Below, one piece after another: positions 1 through 6,163 of a stretch of DNA of 7,174 nucleotides (positions within the stretch are counted from its first letter, which is position 1; every line of letters begins with the position of its first letter). Made by a program: the position numbers and the translations under genes. The notes beneath the pieces are model-generated. The model did not search any database and was not told the origin of the DNA. It was given only the letters and a program-made list of their open reading frames with translations. This stretch comes from Oscillospiraceae bacterium (GTDB lineage Bacteria; Bacillota; Clostridia; Oscillospirales; Oscillospiraceae): the NCBI GenBank assembly GCA_031282225.1, contig JAITEC010000221.1, positions 1 through 7,174 on the forward strand. Reading direction: 5' to 3'.

Positions 1-224
1 GGTATGTCGAACGCGTAATCCGGCGACACGGCGAACGTGTCTATCACAGGCAGACATATGCCCCGCTCGTACGCCGATTGAAGCCACACGATTGGGTAGC
101 TTTCCTCAAACCTCAGCACTACAAACTCAGTATTGCCTTCAAGTCCGGGCAAGCCGGACTTGAAGGTCAGGATTTTTGCCTCGTCGATCTCCACCTGCCC
201 AAACCTGAGCGTATCTATCGTCAT
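1..224 (-). CDS. fliW: FliW, flagellar assembly factor, N-terminal part (runs off the left edge)
   Basis: Seventy-four codons from an ATG at 224 are open to the window edge; the stop lies outside. The translation has the FliW hallmarks: a short start MTIDTLRFG, the loop motif FKSGLPGLEG at residues 22-31, then WLQSAYE at about 47-53 and a DTFAVSPDY segment near residue 63-71. FliW proteins of Firmicutes bind flagellin and also antagonise the RNA-binding regulator CsrA, so that flagellin translation matches export; this role is known from the family and not shown here. A site GGAAAGG lies 7 bases before the ATG and the gap to yviE is 18 bases, so it is co-transcribed. In B. subtilis csrA and the flagellin gene follow; whether they do here cannot be seen. 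A perfect 13-bp inverted repeat lies inside the conserved loop codons. The full protein is usually about 140-150 residues, so roughly half is present. Confidence 0.93.
   Translation of the reverse strand, partial: MTIDTLRFGQVEIDEAKILTFKSGLPGLEGNTEFVVLRFEESYPIVWLQSAYERGICLPVIDTFAVSPDYAFDI
136..166 (-). repeat. Perfect 13-bp inverted repeat (hairpin) inside fliW
   Basis: Bases 136-148 (CCTTCAAGTCCGG) are exactly complementary to 154-166, with a 5-base loop at 149-153. On the transcript this is a 13-bp stem with loop CUUGC, covering fliW codons of about T21 to G31, the FKSGLPGLEG motif. No run of U follows on the minus strand, so it is not an intrinsic terminator. The stem could arise partly because the motif is pseudo-symmetric at codon level (TTC-AAG facing CTT-GAA), but thirteen unbroken pairs need matching codon choices at every third position. 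Confidence 0.85.
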
Positions 225-242
225 AATCGCCTTTCCGAGTGA

Positions 243-854
243 TTACACAGCTTCATCTACGCGCCGTCCCGCCCGATACGGCGCCTCGCCTTCTTCAACC
301 GTTATACGGAAATATGGCTTGTCGCGCAAGTATATCTCAATAGAGTACGGCGGGTCTACAGTGAGTTCGGGGATGTACTCCCCCTCCCAGTCGATGTTTA
401 TCCTGTAGTTTGACCAGTCTATGTGGATATACCCCGGATCCCACTTGACTTTTGGGCGGTTCGGCGGCACCGTCTTGATCTTGATGTCGCGCTTGGCGGA
501 CTGCATCAGCTTGCGCCGAGATATGGCGGCAACACGGCTGCCCTTGCGCGTACCCGGGCGGGCGCGCCGGATCCCGCTGCCTGTTGGCTCGGGTGCGACC
601 CGGTTCTCGTCAGCAAACACGCCTTCGCCGAAGATGTCGTCGATAATGCCGTATGGTTCCCCTAGCCCCTCCTCGTCCGCATACGGGTCGAGATCCATCT
701 CAAACGACGGCGCCTTCCTGTCGATCGTCATCTTGGGGTTTTCCGTTGTGATATCCATGCTCAGCTTGGGCATATCTATTTCGATGTGAGCCGGGGTAAC
801 GCTCACGCCTATCGCCGCAAACTGCTGCTCTATCACCAGCCTAGATAAAGCCAC
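243..854 (-). CDS. yviE: DUF6470 family flagellar operon protein (YviE-like)
   Basis: 203 residues from a GTG at 854, with AGGTGA six bases upstream; stop TAA. The N-terminus LVIEQQFAAIGVSVTPAHIEI followed by PKLSMDI and PKMTID (about 6-45) matches the repeated short beta-strand pattern that opens the YviE/DUF6470 family. The C-terminal part (about 135-187) has WDPGYIHIDW, YRINIDW and YSIEIYL, which matches the family's 'PGKVNIDW' strands. The location between flgL and fliW is the usual one. The centre is unlike the B. subtilis protein as I remember it: an acidic segment (about 53-85, rich in D and E) is followed by a strongly basic one (about 96-127, with RRARPGTRKGSR), and the usual 'GYxxWxEGIARRAxEGD' region is not recognisable. 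The molecular function of the family is unknown to me. No signal peptide or membrane segment is visible. Confidence 0.85.
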   Translation of the reverse strand: MALSRLVIEQQFAAIGVSVTPAHIEIDMPKLSMDITTENPKMTIDRKAPSFEMDLDPYADEEGLGEPYGIIDDIFGEGVFADENRVAPEPTGSGIRRARPGTRKGSRVAAISRRKLMQSAKRDIKIKTVPPNRPKVKWDPGYIHIDWSNYRINIDWEGEYIPELTVDPPYSIEIYLRDKPYFRITVEEGEAPYRAGRRVDEAV

Positions 855-891
855 GCAACGTCACCTGCCTGTCCAAAGTTGCCCTGCAGAG

Positions 892-2406
892 TCAGCTCAG
901 GAAATCCAACAGCGACATCTGCATTATGCTCGCCCCTGTCTTGAGCGACGCCTCGTACACCATGCGCGCCATCTCATACATCATTATGAGTTCCGCCTCG
1001 TCCGCGTCCTCTGCGTCGGACTTCATCTGCGTGTAGTTTAAGTAGTCCTGCTCGTACCGCGACACGAGCATCTCAATGCGGTTCGCCCTGCCTCCAGTCC
1101 TCGCCGTGAGCGCCAGTATGTGATCCCGCGCGTCTTGGAGCGGCTTGACGAATTCCGCAATGTCCTCCGCCGTGTTCGTATCGTCCATCATGGCGTTGTA
1201 GAAGTCGTCCAACAGATTATATATATTATTTCCGTCTTTGTCAAATAAAGCTATTTCCACCCCGTTGAGCGTCACGTCCATATAAATCCCCGGCCCCATC
1301 TCTAGCGTCAGCACGCCGGAGGCGAGCGCGTCTTTCTCTGCCTGGGACAGCGGTACGTCATATTTTGCCGTCAGTGGATTATACCTGCTGAAAGTGACGA
1401 GGTCAATGTCGTTGAATTTGAGGTGCTCCCTGGCGACAGTGCCGAAGTCCGCGCCCAAGGCCGCCACATAGGCAGGATCGGTGTTTGACATGATCTGCTT
1501 CCAATCTTGTTCGCTGGCCGCAGTCATGTCGGTGCCCGTGAATTGCAGGTGCAAATCCGGATCCACCGATAACGGCGTGCCTGCGAGCGACGCGTTGATC
1601 TTCGTTCCCAAATATGCCATTTTCTGCACATCGGTCATTGCAGAAAAATCATCTGTGCCGTTTAACATCAAGTGCTGCTGCGTCCCCACTGTTGCAATCG
1701 TAAATGGCGCGACATCCGAATCCGTCCAGCCGTTGTCTGTGATAAGCTGGTCTATGTCCGCATCCGATGCCGAGATGATATCCGTGCCCTTAAACGTCAG
1801 GTGCCAGTCGTCGTTGAACGAAAAATCTTCCGTCATTCCGAGGTTGTCGCGCAGCAAGTCCCGCATGAACTGTGTCCTGTCGTCGGCGTCGGCGGAGGCG
1901 AGGTCGACGCCTTTGTACGTGAGGTGCTCCGCCTGCCCTACCGTGAACGGCGGTATTACATCCTCAGACGATGTGGACAGACCCGTAGTATTATACGCGC
2001 CAAACACGAATCTGTCGCCAAGCGCGCTGTTGAGGGCGTCGAGCATATGCTCCTTCAGCTGCCCTCTCAGCTCCGCCGTGGCCTGCCTGTCCTCGGCGGT
2101 CTTGGAGTCTGTCGCGCTGTCGATGCACTCTGTGTACGCGTCCCCCAGTGTGCCGCTCAGCGACATGAGACCATCCTCCGCCTTTGTGAGCCATGTGGTC
2201 CCTGTATCCAAGTTGCTGTTGTAATGCTCCAGCAAATGCAAGTTGTACCTGGCGTTCCTGCCGTATATGACGCTTATCGGGTCGTCGCTTATATGCGCGA
2301 ACTTGCTGTTGTTCGCCAGCTGCGTCTGCAATTTATCTACTTTTTGCAAATTCGTGCCCAAATTGTGCATGAAGTTGTTTACGAGCATAGAACTTGTCAC
2401 GCGCAC
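892..2406 (-). CDS. flgL: FlgL, hook-filament junction protein (HAP3), with repeat insert
   Basis: 504 residues from a GTG at 2406, starting MRVTSSMLVNNFMHNL, the typical FlgL start; stop TGA. A purine-rich site overlaps the end of flgK, 9 bases upstream. Residues 1-135 form the N-terminal coiled/D0-D1 part: LQTQLANNSKF, SDDPISVIYGR and GDRFVFGAYNTT, equal to the family's 'nGkYlFaGt' turn. Residues about 370-504 form the C-terminal part, with GVEIALFD, IYNLLDDF, ARTGGRANRIEML and the flagellin-like end YEASLKTGASIMQMSLLDFL. FlgL is exported and forms the ring next to FlgK from which the filament grows. Most FlgL proteins are about 300 residues; here residues about 153-338 are an extra block of five repeats of about 42 residues that begin with HL-x-F-x-G-x-D. 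It is uninterrupted by stops or frameshifts, and its codon use resembles its neighbours by eye. Confidence 0.95.
   Translation of the reverse strand: MRVTSSMLVNNFMHNLGTNLQKVDKLQTQLANNSKFAHISDDPISVIYGRNARYNLHLLEHYNSNLDTGTTWLTKAEDGLMSLSGTLGDAYTECIDSATDSKTAEDRQATAELRGQLKEHMLDALNSALGDRFVFGAYNTTGLSTSSEDVIPPFTVGQAEHLTYKGVDLASADADDRTQFMRDLLRDNLGMTEDFSFNDDWHLTFKGTDIISASDADIDQLITDNGWTDSDVAPFTIATVGTQQHLMLNGTDDFSAMTDVQKMAYLGTKINASLAGTPLSVDPDLHLQFTGTDMTAASEQDWKQIMSNTDPAYVAALGADFGTVAREHLKFNDIDLVTFSRYNPLTAKYDVPLSQAEKDALASGVLTLEMGPGIYMDVTLNGVEIALFDKDGNNIYNLLDDFYNAMMDDTNTAEDIAEFVKPLQDARDHILALTARTGGRANRIEMLVSRYEQDYLNYTQMKSDAEDADEAELIMMYEMARMVYEASLKTGASIMQMSLLDFLS
1393..1950 (-). repeat. Five degenerate repeats of about 42 residues in the FlgL insert
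   Basis: The repeats are keyed by histidine codons at 1926, 1803, 1674, 1551 and 1425 (residues H161, H202, H245, H286, H328), so the period is 123, 129, 123 and 126 bases. Core segments are HLTYKGVD, HLTFKGTD, HLMLNGTD, HLQFTGTD and HLKFNDID. Each core is preceded by an aromatic/Pro strand (PFTVGQAE, DFSFNDDW, PFTIATVG, PLSVDPDL, DFGTVARE). The first four are followed by a helix-like stretch (for example SASDADIDQLITDNG). At DNA level only short blocks such as AGGTGCTCC are shared between units one and five, so the duplications are old or selected at protein level. The pattern strand-strand-helix recalls the flagellin hook IN motif, and unit three contains KINASLAG, but this assignment is an inference. 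Confidence 0.8.
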
Positions 2407-2415
2407 GGTTCTCGC

Positions 2416-4023
2416 CTACCTTCCTACAATGCCCATCTTGTTGATGAGCGTTTCCAGCGCCTCGTCCATCGCAGTTATTACCCGTGACGCGCTCCCATAG
2501 GCGTGCTGGTATTTTATGAGGTTTGTCATCTCCTCGTCGAGGCTCACGCCGGAAATTGCCTCCCTCTGGTTTGCCACGGCGAGCGTCTGGACCGACCTGG
2601 CGCTCTCGAACCCCTTGCTGGTGTTGAGCGTCACCGCCACATCCGTGACTATGCTGTCCATGAAATCGAACAGCCCTCCTATAGTGACAGGGGGCACGGT
2701 ATTGACTACAATGTCTTTCTTCGTAATGGCGTCGTACAGCTTTATCATGTTGGCCTGATTGCCCTCGTGCGTAGTTCCCGGCGTGTTATACGACGGATCC
2801 GTCGGGTCGGTCACAATCCTCGCGTCCGACGCCGCTATGTTGTAAATGCTGTCGATTATATCCTGATCGAGCTGAAAATTGCCGGCAGTCAACAGCGAAA
2901 TATCCTCCGAGAGCGTCACTGAGTCTATGGGCACATTGAAAAAATTTCCTCCGGCAACAGAGGCCCCGCCGGGCGAGTTTTCAGACGTGTACCCCGTTTT
3001 GTGCACGGAGTTGATCTCCTGCGCTATCGCCCGCGCGAGATTGCTCAGCTGCTCCATGAAGTACGGCACTCCCGGCTTGTCGCCTGCGGCGCTGCTGTAC
3101 GTCATGTTGTCCCGCATCTCCATCGTGGCAAACATCTGGCCGTCTTTGACGACAAGATCCACCGTCGTGCCCGCCCATCGCGGGACATTTACCGAAGGCA
3201 AGAGCGAGTTTTCTACCCCATTGGGTTCCTGGCGGCACTCGAGCGCGTTCACCGTAACGTGATCCACAAGAGTATAGCCGCCTATTGTCAGCTTGAACTT
3301 GCCGCCAAACGCCTTGCCGGGATCCGACCCGTACTCTTCGTACTCTATATCCACGATCTCCGAGAGCTTGTCTACGAGCAGATTGCGCTTGTCGCGCAGG
3401 TCGTTGGCGGGCTGGTTGTCTATTTCATATGCGAAAATAGTGCGGTTTAGATCCTGTATCTGCCGCGCGATGTCGTTTATGTTCTCCGTGAGCACTTGCA
3501 CCGTCTTGTCAAGCCCCTGCTGCTGCTGTTCCAATCGACCATACATCAAGTTGAAGTCCGTCACCATCGTCGTGGCAGCCTCGCGCAGGTTCGTGCGGAA
3601 CGCGCCCGAAGCGGCATCGGTCGTGCTAACGTTGAGGGCGGCAAAAAACTTCTCTATGCTCTCGGTCAGGTTCGCCGTCTCCGCGCCCTCAAACAGACCC
3701 TCCACATATGTCAGCGCCTCCGTCCTGGCGCTCCAGTAGGCGAGCGTGGAGCTCTCCGTCCTGTATTGCCTGTCTAGGAACTGGTCGCGTATCTGGTCGA
3801 GTATCATCACGTGCGCACCGCCGCCCACCAGCGCCTGGTCCACAGGGCGCAGCAACGTTGGCACCGAGTACGGCTCATATGCCGTGTTCACGAGCCTCTG
3901 CCGCGTATACCCCTCCGTGTCCGCGTTTGCCACGTTGTGCGCCGTTACATCGAGCCCCTTCTGGCTGATAAAGAGCCCTGTCTTTGCTATTTCCAGTCCA
4001 AAAAATGTCGGACGAACGCTCAT
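2416..4023 (-). CDS. flgK: FlgK, hook-filament junction protein (HAP1)
   Basis: 535 residues from an ATG at 4023, with GAGGG about ten bases upstream; stop TAG, 9 bases before flgL. The N-terminus (FFGLEIAKTGLFISQKGLDV, then TAHNVANADTEGYTRQR, residues 7-43) is the rod/hook family helix with the Asn-rich turn. Residues about 75-215 are a long helical region (DQIRDQFLDRQYR, coiled coil with QQQQ at 166-169, DLRDKRNLLVDKLSEIV). About 240-300 are beta strands, and RDNMTY plus LARAIAQEINSVHKTGYT (about 304-346) is a family block. The C-terminus has SGVSLDEEMTNLIKYQHAYG and AMDEALETLINKMG (about 491-531), which pairs with the N-terminal helix. It is exported with FlgN as chaperone and forms the first junction ring on the hook. 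Length is in the normal range (about 500-560). Between flgN and flgK is a 40-base A+T-rich gap with a tandem repeat. Confidence 0.97.
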   Translation of the reverse strand: MSVRPTFFGLEIAKTGLFISQKGLDVTAHNVANADTEGYTRQRLVNTAYEPYSVPTLLRPVDQALVGGGAHVMILDQIRDQFLDRQYRTESSTLAYWSARTEALTYVEGLFEGAETANLTESIEKFFAALNVSTTDAASGAFRTNLREAATTMVTDFNLMYGRLEQQQQGLDKTVQVLTENINDIARQIQDLNRTIFAYEIDNQPANDLRDKRNLLVDKLSEIVDIEYEEYGSDPGKAFGGKFKLTIGGYTLVDHVTVNALECRQEPNGVENSLLPSVNVPRWAGTTVDLVVKDGQMFATMEMRDNMTYSSAAGDKPGVPYFMEQLSNLARAIAQEINSVHKTGYTSENSPGGASVAGGNFFNVPIDSVTLSEDISLLTAGNFQLDQDIIDSIYNIAASDARIVTDPTDPSYNTPGTTHEGNQANMIKLYDAITKKDIVVNTVPPVTIGGLFDFMDSIVTDVAVTLNTSKGFESARSVQTLAVANQREAISGVSLDEEMTNLIKYQHAYGSASRVITAMDEALETLINKMGIVGR

Positions 4024-4043
4024 ACCATAAAACCCTCATCTTT

Positions 4044-4062
4044 AATTGTGAATTGTGAATTG
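4044..4062. repeat. Heptanucleotide tandem repeat in the flgN-flgK gap
   Basis: The bases read AATTGTG twice and then AATTG, 2.7 copies of a 7-base unit, in a 40-base gap (4024-4063) between the flgN stop and the flgK start. It ends two bases before the flgN stop codon and lies just upstream of the flgK ribosome binding site on the transcript. The A+T-rich text stands out from the coding sequence around it. Similar short tandem AATTGTG runs are, from memory, seen between genes in several other bacteria; that is not something the sequence proves. Confidence 0.8.
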
Positions 4063-4063
4063 C

Positions 4064-4567
4064 CTACACAACGCCCTCAAAAAACCCGGGGCGTGGCGCA
4101 AAGCCGGATAACGTCCCGTCCTGGGCGTAGAAACTGTTGATCGCGTCCTCTGGCGGCGCAACGGTCCCGAGCATCGCGTCCGTGTACCTGAGCTGGAGAT
4201 CCAAGAGCTCTCCGTTCACCCTATTCTCCTCCCTGAGCGACGCCACGGTCTCCAAGAGTTCCCTGGCGATCCGCTTGAGCTCGCGTGCCTCGTCGGGCTC
4301 CGCTACGGCTATTATCGCGCTGACTGTCAATTCGCTCTCAGATATGCCCGTGAGCGCCGCGATCTCGGCCGCCAGCTTTGTCCTGTCGCGCTCCGCTGCG
4401 GCCGTCTTGGAGATGAGTCCCATCTCACGCGCGTTTATCTCGCCCAACCGTTGCGTGTCACAGGAGATGATGACACGCCGCTTCTCACGCGCGAGCACCA
4501 GCAGCGCGCTTTGTGTCTCGCCGTGCCGCGCAAGCAGGGCGCACATATCCTCAAATACCCGCCTCAA
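4064..4567 (-). CDS. flgN: FlgN, export chaperone for FlgK and FlgL
   Basis: 167 residues, mostly helical, from a TTG at 4567; stop TAG. It fits FlgN by position (between flgM and flgK), by size, and by sequence: an N-terminal helix LLARHGETQSALLVLAREKR (11-30) with the usual L-x-L-x-x-x-K ending, a middle GEINAREMGLI segment with conserved Glu, and the C-terminal helix LREENRVNGELLDLQLRY (111-128) with the N-x-x-L pattern of the family. FlgN holds FlgK and FlgL unfolded in the cytoplasm and delivers them to the export gate. The start is uncertain. TTG at 4567 gives a leader length like the family but has no clear Shine-Dalgarno site. An ATG at 4546 (residue 8) has GAGGCGGG upstream at a slightly long distance. 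Only two bases separate it from the flgM stop, which suggests translational coupling. Confidence 0.88.
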   Translation of the reverse strand: MRRVFEDMCALLARHGETQSALLVLAREKRRVIISCDTQRLGEINAREMGLISKTAAAERDRTKLAAEIAALTGISESELTVSAIIAVAEPDEARELKRIARELLETVASLREENRVNGELLDLQLRYTDAMLGTVAPPEDAINSFYAQDGTLSGFAPRPGFFEGVV

Positions 4568-4569
4568 AA

Positions 4570-4857
4570 CTAAATGCCGCAGACTATCCGCTCCGCCACG
4601 CGGATGCTATCCACCCTGTACTCGCCGCGCCGCACGGCAAGACCCACCTCGCGCACGCGCGCGGACTCCTCCTCGGTTCGCGTGTCTATGGACTCCCGCG
4701 CCTGCGCCAAGGCTTTTGAGAAACTCAGCGCGTCCTCGGAGAACGAGACGTTATCATGCCCCAGCGAAACGGCGCTGATGCCGTGCGACCGCGCGGCACC
4801 GGCCGTATAGCGGCTGAACAGGTCTCTGTTCGTCACGGGACTGACGTTGATCTTCAT
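4570..4857 (-). CDS. flgM: FlgM, anti-sigma-D (sigma-28) factor
   Basis: 95 residues from ATG 4857 (MKINVSPV), stop TAG. The protein has the FlgM layout: a loosely ordered N-terminal half with the DNVSFSEDALSFSKAL segment (about 35-50), then helices that bind the sigma factor (about 61-93), where VRRGEYRVDSIRVAERIV is the family's 'v..G.Y.vd...iA.kil' block. FlgM sequesters the flagellar sigma factor until the hook is finished, and in many species is then exported. An in-frame GTG at 4890 would add 11 residues, but the purine-rich GAAGAAAGGA lies between the two starts and supports the ATG, as does the family's usual MKI start. It lies between yvyF and flgN as in B. subtilis, under a sigma-D promoter that its product would inhibit. 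Confidence 0.93.
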   Translation of the reverse strand: MKINVSPVTNRDLFSRYTAGAARSHGISAVSLGHDNVSFSEDALSFSKALAQARESIDTRTEEESARVREVGLAVRRGEYRVDSIRVAERIVCGI

Positions 4858-4896
4858 AATACATCCATTCCTTTCTTCACTATCCCCCACGTCTGC

Positions 4897-5361
4897 CTAC
4901 TTGTCTTTTTTTCTCTGGCCGCGCCCTGTGTGCATTTTTGCCATCCTCACAGGCGGCAAGGCCGGCACTAGGCGCATACCCTTCTTCTTCCCTATATTCA
5001 ATGGCGGCGACAGATTGTCTATCTTCTCCACGAACTTGTTCTTGCACTCCTCGCAGACTTTTCCCGTATTTATCGGCTTCCCGCACAGGCTGCAACGGAG
5101 CGTCCCGCCGCTGGGGTCTTCCACCGATATCCTGCCCTCGCGCAGCAAGTGCAATACCGTGGCGCGCGAAACGCGAGTATTGTCTACAATGCCCCGTATT
5201 GTCCTATCGTGCGCTTCGTTGTCAAGATAATCGCGCACTACGGTGAGGTCTCGCTCAACTTGATCCAGGCAGTCGGCGCATATCTTCCCCCCACCGCCGC
5301 GAAACGGCCTACGGCATATCTTGCACTGCGTAACGGGCGCTTCCGGCACAATCCCCGCCAT
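4897..5361 (-). CDS. yvyF: YvyF-type flagellar operon protein (TIGR03826), two Cys-pair zinc sites
   Basis: 154 residues from ATG 5361, with AAGG six bases upstream; stop TAG. Four cysteine pairs are visible. CKIC (13-16) and CADC (28-31) form a first zinc-ribbon-like site; CSLC (90-93) and CEEC (103-106) form a second. Between them, TIRGIVDNTRVSRATVLHLL (54-73) followed by REGRI looks like a helix-turn-helix of the small regulator type. The C-terminal tail (about 122-154) is basic, with KKKG and RGQRKKDK. This matches the layout of YvyF, the flagellar operon protein that precedes flgM in Bacillus and many clostridia. Its function is not established as far as I know; the HTH-like centre and zinc sites suggest nucleic-acid or protein binding, which is inference. 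It begins three bases after the flhP stop, so it is co-translated with the rod genes. No secretion signal is visible. Confidence 0.88.
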   Translation of the reverse strand: MAGIVPEAPVTQCKICRRPFRGGGGKICADCLDQVERDLTVVRDYLDNEAHDRTIRGIVDNTRVSRATVLHLLREGRISVEDPSGGTLRCSLCGKPINTGKVCEECKNKFVEKIDNLSPPLNIGKKKGMRLVPALPPVRMAKMHTGRGQRKKDK

Positions 5362-5364
5362 GGC

Positions 5365-6147
5365 TTACCTTCTCAGGTTGTTGGCGAGCTGTTCCATGTC
5401 GTCCGCCGTCCGCAGCGCCCTGCTGGCGAGCGAAAACGCCCTCTGTGAGCGTATCATGAGCGTCATCTCGCGCGCCATGTCCACGTTTGAGTTCTCCAAT
5501 GACCCCTGCAGGACTCGCGCCCCGTCCACGGCGAACATCTCGTCCGATATATCGGTCTCCACATAATTCCCCCCGCCTACCGAGTCGAGACCCAACACAT
5601 TGCGGAAGCTGAACACGCCAAGGCGCGCCGTATCCCCGTATACCTGCCCATCCTCGGCCTGGAACGAGAGCGTGCCGTCCTCCGCCGCCGCAACGGCCTG
5701 CGTGCCGAACGGCACGGTTATGGCGTTTCCGTCCGCGTCGCTGACAAAGTATCCGTCGGAATTCACCATGCGCAGCTGCCCTTCTATATCCGTAATATAG
5801 AAGTTGCCCCCCCTCGTGTAGAACTTCTCGCCATCGGGATCCGTCAGCTCAAAATACCCCTCGCCCTCTATTGCGAAATCGAACTGGCCGCCTGTCTCGG
5901 TAAAACTGCCCTGCCTGCGCTCGCGCGTTATTGCCGCCGTCGCCACGCCGTGCCCTTTCTGCTGGTTCCCCTCTGGCGTACGCGGCGCGGCCGGCACTAT
6001 GCCGGCCGTATACAGCGCCTCCTTGAAATCAAGGCGCGAGGCGCGGAACCCAACAGTATTCGTGTTCGCAATATTGTCGGCTATCGTGTCGAGCCTGCGC
6101 TGCTGGTTCGTGAGCCCGGTCGCGGCTATCATTACGGCTTCATACAT
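5365..6147 (-). CDS. flhP: FlgG-family distal rod protein (FlhP-like)
   Basis: 260 residues from ATG 6147; stop TAA. The N-terminal motif MIAATGLTNQQRRLDTIADN followed by IANTNTVGFRASR (6-38) is the rod/hook family helix. A central beta domain follows with the hallmark DFAIEGEGYFELTDPDG (90-106) and FYTRGGNFYIT (109-119), where 'yTR.G.F' is diagnostic for FlgF/FlgG. The C-terminus carries LENSNVDMAREMTLMIRSQR and AF (217-238) and ends in NNLRR. It would be exported through the flagellar secretion system and polymerise into the distal rod beneath the hook. B. subtilis FlhP is close in size (about 269). FlgG itself is possible as a name, since I cannot separate FlgG from FlhP without a tree. 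It starts 16 bases after flhO. The GC-rich 8-bp hairpin at 5988-6008 lies within codons for TAGIVPAA. Confidence 0.92.
   Translation of the reverse strand: MYEAVMIAATGLTNQQRRLDTIADNIANTNTVGFRASRLDFKEALYTAGIVPAAPRTPEGNQQKGHGVATAAITRERRQGSFTETGGQFDFAIEGEGYFELTDPDGEKFYTRGGNFYITDIEGQLRMVNSDGYFVSDADGNAITVPFGTQAVAAAEDGTLSFQAEDGQVYGDTARLGVFSFRNVLGLDSVGGGNYVETDISDEMFAVDGARVLQGSLENSNVDMAREMTLMIRSQRAFSLASRALRTADDMEQLANNLRR
5988..6008. repeat. 8-bp GC-only inverted repeat inside flhP
   Basis: Bases 5988-5995 (CGGCCGGC) pair exactly with 6001-6008, with loop ACTAT at 5996-6000. On the coding strand it covers residues T47 to A53-A54. It may be a by-product of Ala/Gly/Pro codons in G+C-rich DNA. Confidence 0.5.
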
Positions 6148-6163
6148 TGCTCTCGGCGCCCCC

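Noticed and set aside
136..166. The fliW hairpin as a transcription terminator
   Set aside because: No U run follows on the transcript and the reading frame continues through it.
421..789. Plus-strand frame opposite yviE
   Set aside because: No domain features, and yviE on the minus strand is supported by family and context.
1481..2224. Plus-strand reading frame of 247 codons antisense to the FlgL repeats
   Set aside because: Low-complexity Ser/Val/Cys-rich translation that mirrors the flgL codons; no ribosome site or promoter seen.
2274..2281. One-mismatch sigma-28 -10 box inside flgL
   Set aside because: No TAAA element at the right distance; it is the D-P-I-S codons.
1672..2487. Plus-strand reading frame of 271 codons opposite flgL and the end of flgK
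   Set aside because: It crosses two clear flagellar genes and shows no family features; biased base use opens the opposite strand.
4858..4890. GTG start at 4890 for a longer FlgM
   Set aside because: The ribosome site lies between this codon and ATG 4857, and FlgM normally begins with MKI.
5070..5077. Exact sigma-28 -10 box (GCCGATAA on the minus strand) inside yvyF, which could serve flgM
   Set aside because: At 15 bases upstream the sequence is GTTG, not TAAA, and the box is simply the K-P-I-N codons. Kept only as a weak possibility for an internal promoter.
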